From NCBI GenBank assembly GCA_024919175.1, contig CP103804.1:1674001-1738000 (forward strand): a stretch of 64,000 nt of DNA, read 5' to 3'. This document shows, piece by piece, positions 33,220 through 40,483 of this stretch (its first letter is position 1; every line of letters begins with the position of its first letter). The notes beneath the pieces are model-generated. The model worked only from the letters and a program-made list of their open reading frames with translations, made no database searches and was not told where the DNA came from. The DNA comes from Clostridioides difficile. GTDB taxonomy: Bacteria > Bacillota > Clostridia > Peptostreptococcales > Peptostreptococcaceae. A program made the position numbers and the translations under genes.

Positions 33220-34641
33220 ATGGTAAGTTTTTTAGGTTCAATAGTGGTACTTATAGTAGGTTATTTTATTTATGGTACCTTTGTAGAAAAAGTTTTTGGA
33301 ATAAATGATAAAAATCAAACTCCAGCTATAGCTTGTAGAGATGGTGTGGATTATGTTCCAATGAAATGGAAGAGAATCTTTTTAATTCAATTTTTAAATA
33401 TTGCAGGATTAGGACCGATATTTGGTGCTATACAAGGAGCTTTATTTGGACCATCAGCATTTTTATGGATTGTATTTGGAACAATATTTGCAGGTGGAGT
33501 ACATGATTTTGCTTCTGGATATTTATCAATGAAAAATAAAGGTACATCTGCATCAGAGCTTGTAGGTCTTTATTTAGGTAATAGTGCAAAAATAGCAATG
33601 AGAATATTTAGTGTTGTCCTTTTAGTACTGGTTGGAGTTGTGTTTGTAACAGGTCCAGCAGGATTATTAAAAACATTAACAGGCGTAAACACACAAATAT
33701 GGGTTGGAGTGATAATTCTTTATTATATACTGGCTACTGTGTTACCAATAGACAAATTAATTGGAAAAATATATCCAGTATTTGGGGCTGCTTTGTTAAT
33801 TATGGCAGTAGGTGTAGCTGGTGGATTGATAATAAAGGGATATAATATACCAAATATAAATTTACAAAATATGAATCCAAATGGAACACCTCTATTCCCA
33901 TATTTATTTATAACAATAGCATGTGGAGCAATATCAGGTTTTCATGCAACGCAATCACCACTTATGGCAAGATGTGTTGAAAGAGAGAGTGAAGCAAGAC
34001 CAGTATTTTATGGCTCAATGGTTGCAGAGGGAATAATAGCTTTAGTTTGGGCAGCAGCAGCTATGTCGTATTTCCATGGTATACCTCAACTTAATGTAAT
34101 ATTTAATGATGGTGGAGCAGCTACTGTTGTAAATACAGTATCTGTTGGACTAATGGGACCTATTGGAGGAGCTTTGGCTATACTTGGGGTTGTAGCATGT
34201 CCTATAACTTCAGGAGATACAGCATTTAGAAGTGCTAGATTAACAATAGCTGATGCAATGAACTACAATCAAGATGCAGTTAAAAATAGATTTTTAATAG
34301 CTTTACCATTGTTTGCAGTAGGTGTTGCTCTTACATTTATAGACTTTAATATAATTTGGAGATACTTCTCTTGGGCAAATCAAACACTTGCTATGATAAT
34401 GCTATGGACTGGTTCTGCATATTTAGTTAAAGCAAATAAAAATCACTACATTACTACATTACCAGCACTTTTCATGACTGTAGTGACATTTAGTTATATA
34501 ATGCAAGCAAAAGAAGGTTTTAGACTACCAGTAAATATATCTAATGGAATAGGTATTGCTGTTGCAATAATTCTTGGGATTTTATTCTTTAAAAAAGCTA
34601 AAGATATAAAAGAACAAAATACTCATAAATTAGCAAGTTAA
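33220..34641 (+). CDS. cstA: CstA-family pyruvate/peptide transporter, short form
   Basis: 473 residues with many membrane helices; AAGGGGATG precedes the start. Family signatures are PAIACRDGVDYVPMKWKR, FGAIQGALFGPSAFLWIV, AGGVHDFASGYLS and CPITSGDTAFRSARLTIAD. E. coli CstA and BtsT are about 700 residues; this is the shorter Firmicute form, ending after about 12 helices. The family imports pyruvate and has been called a peptide transporter. Position behind a LytS-like kinase and LytTR regulator fits control by extracellular pyruvate (inference). Confidence 0.92.
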   Translation: MVSFLGSIVVLIVGYFIYGTFVEKVFGINDKNQTPAIACRDGVDYVPMKWKRIFLIQFLNIAGLGPIFGAIQGALFGPSAFLWIVFGTIFAGGVHDFASGYLSMKNKGTSASELVGLYLGNSAKIAMRIFSVVLLVLVGVVFVTGPAGLLKTLTGVNTQIWVGVIILYYILATVLPIDKLIGKIYPVFGAALLIMAVGVAGGLIIKGYNIPNINLQNMNPNGTPLFPYLFITIACGAISGFHATQSPLMARCVERESEARPVFYGSMVAEGIIALVWAAAAMSYFHGIPQLNVIFNDGGAATVVNTVSVGLMGPIGGALAILGVVACPITSGDTAFRSARLTIADAMNYNQDAVKNRFLIALPLFAVGVALTFIDFNIIWRYFSWANQTLAMIMLWTGSAYLVKANKNHYITTLPALFMTVVTFSYIMQAKEGFRLPVNISNGIGIAVAIILGILFFKKAKDIKEQNTHKLAS

Positions 34642-34690
34642 TACAACTATTACAAAAAATAAAAAATATAACATTTAAATCGTGTTTTAA

Positions 34691-34733
34691 AAATTTGTAG
34701 GTGAACTTAAAATTTGCCTACAAATTTTTTTTG
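34691..34733 (+). terminator. Intrinsic terminator after cstA
   Basis: An 11-bp stem (AAATTTGTAGG at 34691-34701 with CCTACAAATTT at 34717-34727) is followed by TTTTT. Confidence 0.88.
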
Positions 34734-34825
34734 AAAAAATCAAATCTTTCTTTTTATTGTATTTTTAATTTAGTTTTCCACATACTATTTTTACGATATA
34801 AATATTAAAATTAGAGGTGTTGAAA

Positions 34826-35308
34826 ATGAATACTAAACAATACAAAGATAAATTATTGAAGGAAAGAGAAAATTTGACTAATTTAGTGGGAGATATGAAA
34901 GACAATACTTTGTTTGGAGATACAACTAAACATACCAGCGAAAAGTATTCATCAGGAGAGTTATCTAGTTATGATAATCATATAGGAGATATGGGAACAG
35001 ATTTATATATGCAAAATATGCAAAATAGTTTAATAAATCATGAAGAAGGTAGATTGTATCAAATAGATTTGGCATTATCTAAAATAGAAAATGGCACATA
35101 TGGACTTTGCGATTTATGCCATAATCAAATAGATTTAGAAAGATTAGATATATTACCTGATACAAATTTATGCAATGAGTGTGCAAAAAAAGAAGATGAT
35201 TTATTAGGACATGCAAGTGAAATTCCTGATGTGGAAGATTCTAATTTTTATTCAACAGACCTAACAAATTTAACTGATTTAAACAAAAACGGAACATTGA
35301 GAGATTAA
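34826..35308 (+). CDS. DksA/TraR-type zinc-finger protein (YteA family)
   Basis: 160 residues from ATG 34826 with AGAGGTG 6 bases upstream; GTG 34817 lies in that site. A helical N-terminus (KQYKDKLLKERENL) precedes a C4 zinc finger (CDLCHNQIDLERLDI...CNEC) of DksA/TraR type. YteA proteins are linked to sporulating Firmicutes, but their role is not established; DksA relatives bind the RNA polymerase secondary channel. It sits alone between cstA and the deacetylase. Confidence 0.85.
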   Translation: MNTKQYKDKLLKERENLTNLVGDMKDNTLFGDTTKHTSEKYSSGELSSYDNHIGDMGTDLYMQNMQNSLINHEEGRLYQIDLALSKIENGTYGLCDLCHNQIDLERLDILPDTNLCNECAKKEDDLLGHASEIPDVEDSNFYSTDLTNLTDLNKNGTLRD

Positions 35309-35358
35309 AAATTTGACATCATATATTGTTAAAATGAATTAAGAAAAGAGGTAATGAC

Positions 35359-36138
35359 ATGAAAAAAGTAATGTGGGGTCTATGTATATGCATACTATCA
35401 ATAGTAGGTGTATATACATATAATCAAAATACACATAATCAAAATATCTCAAAAGAAGCCTATAGTTTAAATGACAATATAAAGGACGATTATGAAGATG
35501 TAATAATTAAGAAAGGAAATGATGATGAAAAAATTCTAGCATTGACTTTTGATGATGGACCAGATGAGGACTTTACACCACAAGTACTTGATATATTAAA
35601 GAAAAATGATGTAAAGGCAACTTTTTTTGTGGTTGGAGAAAAAGTTGAATATAACAAAGAATTACTAAAAAGACAGCATGAGGAAGGTCATGAGATAGGA
35701 AATCATACATTTACACATATAAATGTTGAAAAAAATAGTTATGATAAAGTAGAAAAAGAAATAACAGACACACAAAATGCTGTAAAGAGTGTAATTGGAG
35801 TAGAACCTAAAATATTTAGACCTCCATATAGAGCTATGAGTAAAAGTGTTTGTGATATTATAGTTTCTAAACATATGAATATAATTCTTTGGTCAAACTT
35901 GGACCCTAGAGACTGGTCAAATCCTGGCGTTGATAGTATTATTAATACTATTTTAACAAAAGTACAAAATGGAAATATAATACTTTTACATGATTACAAT
36001 AATAGGAGAAACAATAAGTCACAAACTATACAAGCTTTGGAAGTAGTAATTCCTAAGTTAAAAGAAAAAGGGTATAAATTTGTAACTGTATCTGAACTTA
36101 TACAACATTTAGATAAAAATGAACAAGTACAAAAATAA
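35359..36138 (+). CDS. Polysaccharide deacetylase (NodB domain), probably on peptidoglycan
   Basis: 259 residues. An N-terminal hydrophobic helix (MWGLCICILSIVGVYTY) exports or anchors it. The NodB domain (residues about 60-250) has motif 1 LTFDDGP (catalytic Asp and metal Asp), motif 2 HTFTH (metal His), motif 3 RPPYR, motif 4 DPRDWSNPG and motif 5 IILLHD, so it should be an active metal-dependent deacetylase. Such enzymes remove acetyl groups from N-acetylglucosamine or muramic acid in the wall or spore cortex; which one cannot be read. A lysozyme-resistance or cortex role is plausible. Confidence 0.9.
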   Translation: MKKVMWGLCICILSIVGVYTYNQNTHNQNISKEAYSLNDNIKDDYEDVIIKKGNDDEKILALTFDDGPDEDFTPQVLDILKKNDVKATFFVVGEKVEYNKELLKRQHEEGHEIGNHTFTHINVEKNSYDKVEKEITDTQNAVKSVIGVEPKIFRPPYRAMSKSVCDIIVSKHMNIILWSNLDPRDWSNPGVDSIINTILTKVQNGNIILLHDYNNRRNNKSQTIQALEVVIPKLKEKGYKFVTVSELIQHLDKNEQVQK

Positions 36139-36151
36139 AGGGTATTTGTTT

Positions 36152-36200
36152 AAATATTAATGATGCTTGTAAATTTAAAATACAAGCATCATTAATATTT
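36152..36200. terminator. Long stem-loop after the deacetylase gene
   Basis: A perfect 20-bp stem (36152-36171 with 36181-36200) has a 9-base loop. Both ends are AAATATT/AATATTT rather than a long T-tract, so it could act on either strand or stabilise mRNA. Confidence 0.65.
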
Positions 36201-36352
36201 AAGCTATAAAAAACACAAAAAATACTTAGTAATAGAGTGCCTTGAAATTTTTTATATATTATAATGTAATTTTAAATTTATAATAATTTATAACATAGAA
36301 GGATTAATATTATTTTTGATTAGTTTTACTAAAAAATTCAATTTTAACAGAG

Positions 36353-36382
36353 TTGCTCTTTATAGTATTTTTTTTGTATAAT
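36353..36382 (+). promoter_or_regulatory. Promoter of lspA-rluD
   Basis: TTGCTC (36353-36358), 18-base spacer, TATAAT (36377-36382). The remaining 36201-36440 gap is featureless AT-rich sequence. Confidence 0.5.
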
Positions 36383-36440
36383 AGTAATAGTGAGTTTCAA
36401 TCAAAGTTGATTTTTAAATAATTTATAGGGGGAAAAATCA

Positions 36441-36887
36441 TTGTTATATGTGTTAATAATAATTCTGCTTATAGGAATAGACCAATTATCTAAACTATGG
36501 GTGTTAAATAATTTGGTTGATGTATCTACAATACCAATAATAAAGAATATATTTCATCTAACTTATGTTGAAAATAGAGGTGCAGCATTTGGACTATTAC
36601 AAAATAATCAATGGATATTTATAATAGTTGCATTAATTGCAACAGTATTTGGACTATATTATCTTAACACAAGAAAAGTACATACATCTGGAAAGTTGGG
36701 AATCATATTAATAATATCTGGTGCATTAGGAAATCTAGTTGACAGGGTGAGGCTAGGATTTGTAGTAGATTATTTTGATTTTAGGATTATATGGGAATAT
36801 GTATTTAATGTAGCTGATGTATTTGTAGTTGTAGGAACTGTATTTTTATGTATATATGTTTTATTTTTTGAAAGTAAAAGTAGGTGA
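36441..36887 (+). CDS. lspA: Lipoprotein signal peptidase II
   Basis: 148 residues from TTG 36441, preceded by GGGGGA. Four membrane helices. It cleaves signal peptides of diacylated prolipoproteins in the membrane. Catalytic Asp residues are in GALGNLVDRV and FNVADVFVV, and ENRGAAFGLL is conserved. Its end nearly meets the rluD start, so both form one operon. Confidence 0.96.
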   Translation: MLYVLIIILLIGIDQLSKLWVLNNLVDVSTIPIIKNIFHLTYVENRGAAFGLLQNNQWIFIIVALIATVFGLYYLNTRKVHTSGKLGIILIISGALGNLVDRVRLGFVVDYFDFRIIWEYVFNVADVFVVVGTVFLCIYVLFFESKSR

Positions 36888-36891
36888 TTTG

Positions 36892-37803
36892 ATGGATGAA
36901 ATAAGAGAGTTTTTAGTACTTGAAGAGGAAGAAGAGGTTAGACTTGATGTTTATCTAGCAGAACAATTAGGAGATATGTCAAGAAGCTACATACAAAAAA
37001 TTATAAAAGATGGCAAAGTAAAAGTTAATAATAAAGTAGAAAAAGCGAAATATTTAGTTAAAGAAGAAGATAAGATTGTTATAGAAATACCAGAACCAAA
37101 AGTTTTAGAAGTTGTAGCTCAAGATATCCCTATAAATATTGTACATGAAGATGATGATATTTTAATAATTAACAAGGCTCAGGATATGGTTGTTCACCCT
37201 GCTCCTGGAAATTATGAAAATACATTAGTAAACGGAATCTTGTACCATTGTAAAGATAAGTTATCCTCAATAAATGGTGTTATTAGACCTGGCATAGTTC
37301 ATAGAATAGATAAAGATACCTCAGGTCTTCTTATGATAGCTAAAAATAATTATGCACATAATTTTTTAGCAGAACAATTAAAAGAGCACTCTATAACTAG
37401 GGAGTATGAATTTATATGCTATGGTGTAGTTAAAGAAGATAAAATAACTGTAGACAAACCTATAGGAAGAAATCCTAAGGACAGATTAAAAATGGCTGTA
37501 GTAAAAGATGGAAGAAATGCAGTAACTCATTTTGAAGTGGTAGAAAGATTTGATAAATTTACTCATATGAGAGCTAGACTTGAAACTGGTAGAACTCATC
37601 AAATAAGAGTTCATGCTTTGTCTATAAATCATCCACTTTTAGGTGATAGTGTATATGGACCTAAAGAAAACAAGTTTAAACTAAAGGGACAAACTTTGCA
37701 TGCTAAGAAATTGGGATTTATACATCCTACCACTAAGGAATATATTGAATTTGATTCAGAATTACCAGAATACTTTAAGGAAGTTCTTAGAAAAATTAAA
37801 TAA
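36892..37803 (+). CDS. rluD: RluD-type 23S rRNA pseudouridine synthase
   Basis: 303 residues from ATG 36892 with TAGGTGA upstream overlapping the lspA stop; an upstream in-frame ATG (36856) lies within lspA. An N-terminal S4 domain (RLDVYLAEQLGDMSRSYIQKII) is followed by the RluA-family catalytic domain with HRIDKDTSGLLM holding the catalytic Asp. The family isomerises uridines in rRNA helix 69 or nearby. The exact target cannot be assigned. The lspA-rluD pairing is common in Firmicutes. Confidence 0.93.
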   Translation: MDEIREFLVLEEEEEVRLDVYLAEQLGDMSRSYIQKIIKDGKVKVNNKVEKAKYLVKEEDKIVIEIPEPKVLEVVAQDIPINIVHEDDDILIINKAQDMVVHPAPGNYENTLVNGILYHCKDKLSSINGVIRPGIVHRIDKDTSGLLMIAKNNYAHNFLAEQLKEHSITREYEFICYGVVKEDKITVDKPIGRNPKDRLKMAVVKDGRNAVTHFEVVERFDKFTHMRARLETGRTHQIRVHALSINHPLLGDSVYGPKENKFKLKGQTLHAKKLGFIHPTTKEYIEFDSELPEYFKEVLRKIK

Positions 37804-37908
37804 AAATTTGTATGATATTATAAATCATTTAATTAGATTTATACAAGTGATAAAATTAGTGAAGTTTAGATAAAATATTTTATATTAAAGTATTTTGATT
37901 AAAAAAGC

Positions 37909-37937
37909 TTGAAAAATTTGAAATATAAATATATAAT
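37909..37937 (+). promoter_or_regulatory. Promoter of pyrR
   Basis: TTGAAA (37909-37914), 17-base spacer, TATAAT (37932-37937), placing the start near 37944. Confidence 0.7.
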
Positions 37938-37969
37938 TTGAGTTAATGGAGTATAAAAATTATCTTTAA

Positions 37970-38060
37970 ACGATACAGAGATATCGTAAGACAATTGCTG
38001 AATTAGACTATATATTTTTTTATATAAAAGCTTCTTGTCTTGTGATGAGAAGTTTTTTGT
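37970..38060 (+). promoter_or_regulatory. PyrR-dependent transcription attenuator
   Basis: A hairpin ACGATA-CAGAGA-TATCGT (37970-37987) has the CnGnGA hexaloop that PyrR binds. It is followed by a terminator (AAAGCTTCTTGT at 38027-38038 with 38045-38056, then TTTTTT to 38058). When UMP is high, PyrR binding favours the terminator. The loop match is seen; PyrR binding is inferred from family knowledge and from pyrR being the next gene. Confidence 0.72.
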
Positions 38061-38164
38061 TGTTTAAATTGAAAATTTTAATAAAGTGGTGTTATAAAAA
38101 TTTAAGAGAGAGGAGTAGATTTGTCAAAATAAAAGAGAGTATATTTTTTGACAATAGTTATGAT

Positions 38165-38698
38165 ATGGTAGAAAAAGCTCAATTAATGGATGAAAAGGCT
38201 ATAGCAAGAGCAATTACTAGGATAAGTCATGAGATAATTGAAAGAAATAAAGGTGTAGAAAACCTAGTATTAGTTGGAATAAAGACTAGAGGCGTACCAA
38301 TTGCAAATAGAATCTCTAAAAGAATAGAACAAATAGAAGGAACAAAGGTAGACACTGGAGATATTGATATAACACTTTATAGAGATGACTTAGAAAAAAT
38401 TAATGTTGAACCAGTAGTCAAAGGAACATATCTAGACTTTAATGTAGATGATAAAACAGTAGTTTTAGTTGATGATGTGTTATATACAGGAAGAACTGTA
38501 AGAGCAGCACTTGACGCTATTATTGATATAGGAAGACCTAAATCAATACAATTAGCAGTATTGGTGGACAGAGGACATAGAGAATTGCCTATAAGAGCAG
38601 ATTATGTAGGAAAAAATGTTCCTACTTCAAGACATGAAATTATATCTGTTAGTTTATTAGAAATTGATGGAGAAGATTCAGTTACAATCAAAGAATAG
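38165..38698 (+). CDS. pyrR: Pyrimidine operon attenuator / uracil phosphoribosyltransferase PyrR
   Basis: 177 residues from ATG 38165, matching family length and N-terminus (MVEKAQLMDEKAIARAITRI). It binds mRNA in response to UMP and can also convert uracil and PRPP to UMP. The PRPP loop is VVLVDDVLYTGRT, and IKTRGVPIANRI and GDIDITLYRDDL are conserved. No Shine-Dalgarno lies before this ATG. A good one (GAGAGGAG, near 38107) precedes TTG-TCA-AAA-TAA, a three-codon ORF one base out of frame. The real start or a translational coupling is therefore worth checking. Confidence 0.93.
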   Translation: MVEKAQLMDEKAIARAITRISHEIIERNKGVENLVLVGIKTRGVPIANRISKRIEQIEGTKVDTGDIDITLYRDDLEKINVEPVVKGTYLDFNVDDKTVVLVDDVLYTGRTVRAALDAIIDIGRPKSIQLAVLVDRGHRELPIRADYVGKNVPTSRHEIISVSLLEIDGEDSVTIKE

Positions 38699-38717
38699 TT
38701 ATTTTTTAATATTATAT

Positions 38718-38840
38718 AAAAGCTCAGCATTGTATAGTCATGGAGGAGGATAAAGCTTACATATATTGCACAAAATAAATAATACGAGTTTATTAATGTG
38801 TATATTAATGTAGTCTCTATTCTCCTTTATTTGGGCTTTT
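38718..38840 (+). promoter_or_regulatory. Structured leader element between pyrR and uraA (unassigned)
   Basis: An outer stem AAAAGCTC/GGGCTTTT (38718-38725 with 38833-38840) encloses an 11-bp stem around AGGAGGATA/TATTCTCCT (38744-38752 with 38818-38826) and a small ATTAAT hairpin. It could be a terminator for pyrR or an RNA switch for uraA; no PyrR CAGAGA loop is present. A weak promoter (TTGCAT 38870, TAAAAA 38893) lies downstream. Confidence 0.35.
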
Positions 38841-38982
38841 AATGTCGTAAAATGTAAAAAAATGATGGTTTGCATAGTGAGTATATAAAGATTAAAAAAT
38901 AGAATCTAGGGAATTATAATTAATTAAAAGATATTAATTGAACAAAGGATTTATTCATATATAATAATTTTTGGAGGTTTTT

Positions 38983-40191
38983 ATGAAAAAAACGATAATG
39001 TCTTTACAACATTTATTGGCCATGTTTGGAGCGACAGTATTAGTTCCCATTTTAACAGGCTTTAATCCATCAGTTGCAATTTTTTGCGCTGGTGTTGGTA
39101 CGCTTATATTCCATTTTTGTACAGAAGGAAAAGTACCTGCATTTTTAGGTTCAAGTTTTGCTTTTATTCCTGTTATATTAGCAGCTAAAGAAGCTTATGG
39201 AGGAGATTTAGCATACGCTCAGGGTGGTATAATAGTAGCAGGATTAATTTATATTATAATGTCAATTATAGTAAAAATAGTTGGAGTTGATAAAATTAAG
39301 TTATATTTTCCAGCACAAGTTACAGGAGCTATGATAGCAGTTATAGGTTTAAATTTATTGCCAACAGCTTTTAATATGGCTTCAGCTAATTTTATAATAG
39401 CATTTATGACCTTAGCAATAGCAATTTTGACTAATAAGTTTGGTAGAGGATTTATAAAACAATTAGGTATATTAATAGCTGTTTTTTCTGGATATATAAT
39501 ATGTTTGGCACTAGGTATGGTAGATGTAACTACGATAACAGAAGCAAGTTTACTTGCTATACCTAAATTTACAATACCTAAATTTAGTTTAGGAGCAATT
39601 GTGATTATATCTCCAGTTGTTTTAGCTGTATTTATGGAGCATATAGGAGATATGACTACTAATGGTGCTGTGGTAGGAAAAAACTTTATAGAAAATCCAG
39701 GGTTAAACAGAACATTGCTTGGTGATGGATTTGCAACTATAGTAGCAGGATGCTTAGGTGGGCCAGCTAATACAACTTATGGAGAAAATACAGCAGTACT
39801 TGCGATAACTAAGAATTATGACCCTTCAATACTAAGACGTACAGCAGTATTTGCTATATTGCTTGCATGTGTAGGGAAGTTTGGAGGATTTCTTCAAAGT
39901 ATACCAGGTTCAGTTATGGGTGGAATCAGTATAATGTTATTTTCAATGATAACTTATGTTGGATTGAAAACTATAAGAGATAGCTCTTGTGTAGAAAGTA
40001 AAGTAAATATATTGATAATAGCAGTTATATTATTGATAGGTCTTGGAACAACTTACTTATCTAATAAAGGGATTTCTATAGGAATTCCTATAACAAATAC
40101 TGTAAAGATAACTGGTCTTAGTTTGGCTGCGATTGTTGGTATTGTACTAAATAGAATATTAAATAATCAAGATTTTAAAGTTGAAAAGTAA
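38983..40191 (+). CDS. uraA: Uracil permease (UraA / NCS2 family)
   Basis: 402 residues from ATG 38983, with GGAGG 7 bases upstream; TTG 38971 overlaps that site. About 12-14 membrane helices. The N-terminal SLQHLLAMFGATVLVPILTGFNPSVA and the segment VFMEHIGDMTTNGAVVG (Glu in helix 8) with GLGGPANTTYGENTAV-type helix 10 (Glu) mark UraA-type nucleobase:proton symporters. Position after pyrR supports uracil as substrate. Confidence 0.93.
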   Translation: MKKTIMSLQHLLAMFGATVLVPILTGFNPSVAIFCAGVGTLIFHFCTEGKVPAFLGSSFAFIPVILAAKEAYGGDLAYAQGGIIVAGLIYIIMSIIVKIVGVDKIKLYFPAQVTGAMIAVIGLNLLPTAFNMASANFIIAFMTLAIAILTNKFGRGFIKQLGILIAVFSGYIICLALGMVDVTTITEASLLAIPKFTIPKFSLGAIVIISPVVLAVFMEHIGDMTTNGAVVGKNFIENPGLNRTLLGDGFATIVAGCLGGPANTTYGENTAVLAITKNYDPSILRRTAVFAILLACVGKFGGFLQSIPGSVMGGISIMLFSMITYVGLKTIRDSSCVESKVNILIIAVILLIGLGTTYLSNKGISIGIPITNTVKITGLSLAAIVGIVLNRILNNQDFKVEK

Positions 40192-40233
40192 TAATTAATT
40201 AAATGTATATTATATTAAATAATCAATTTTCTA

Positions 40234-40262
40234 TAGACATTGGCAATCAATGTTGATATAAT
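40234..40262 (+). promoter_or_regulatory. Promoter of the ABC-F gene
   Basis: TAGACA (40234-40239), 17-base spacer, TATAAT (40257-40262). This gives a leader of about 215 nt before the start codon. Confidence 0.65.
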
Positions 40263-40376
40263 GATTAAAAATAAATAAAAGAAAGGGCAAGGTAACTGGG
40301 AAAATGAGAATATAATCTATTTTTTATAATTTAAAGTATTGTAAATTTTGAAAAGCCTATATTGGTGGCTTTATTT

Positions 40377-40421
40377 ATGATGCTTAAATTAAGGAGAGTA
40401 GATTATAGTCTATACGTTTAG
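40377..40421 (+). CDS. Leader peptide of 14 codons upstream of ABC-F gene
   Basis: ATG ATG CTT ... GTT TAG encodes MMLKLRRVDYSLYV, with GGTGG 8 bases upstream. That site is partly held in an AAGCC/GGCTT hairpin (40353-40371). The ORF spans the TAAGGAGAG segment (40390-40398) that can pair with the 5' arm of the downstream terminator. This is what ribosome-stalling attenuators look like. A three-codon ORF (MRI, 40304-40315) lies upstream. Confidence 0.5.
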   Translation: MMLKLRRVDYSLYV

Positions 40422-40483
40422 TTATTGTGTCTATTTATGTAAATCTCTCCTTATATTTAAGTATATTAGGGAGGGATTTTTTT
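40390..40483 (+). promoter_or_regulatory. Transcription attenuator in front of ABC-F gene
   Basis: Terminator: 40441-40450 pairs with 40470-40479 (10 bp, one G-U), followed by T to 40483; its 3' arm includes the gene's Shine-Dalgarno (GGGAGG). Antiterminator: TAAGGAGAG (40390-40398) pairs perfectly with CTCTCCTTA (40445-40453), which would free both the T-tract and the Shine-Dalgarno. The two pairings exclude each other. Confidence 0.7.

Noticed and set aside
36201..36440. Possible small RNA between the deacetylase and lspA
   Set aside because: Only a promoter-like element for lspA was found; no terminator or internal structure.
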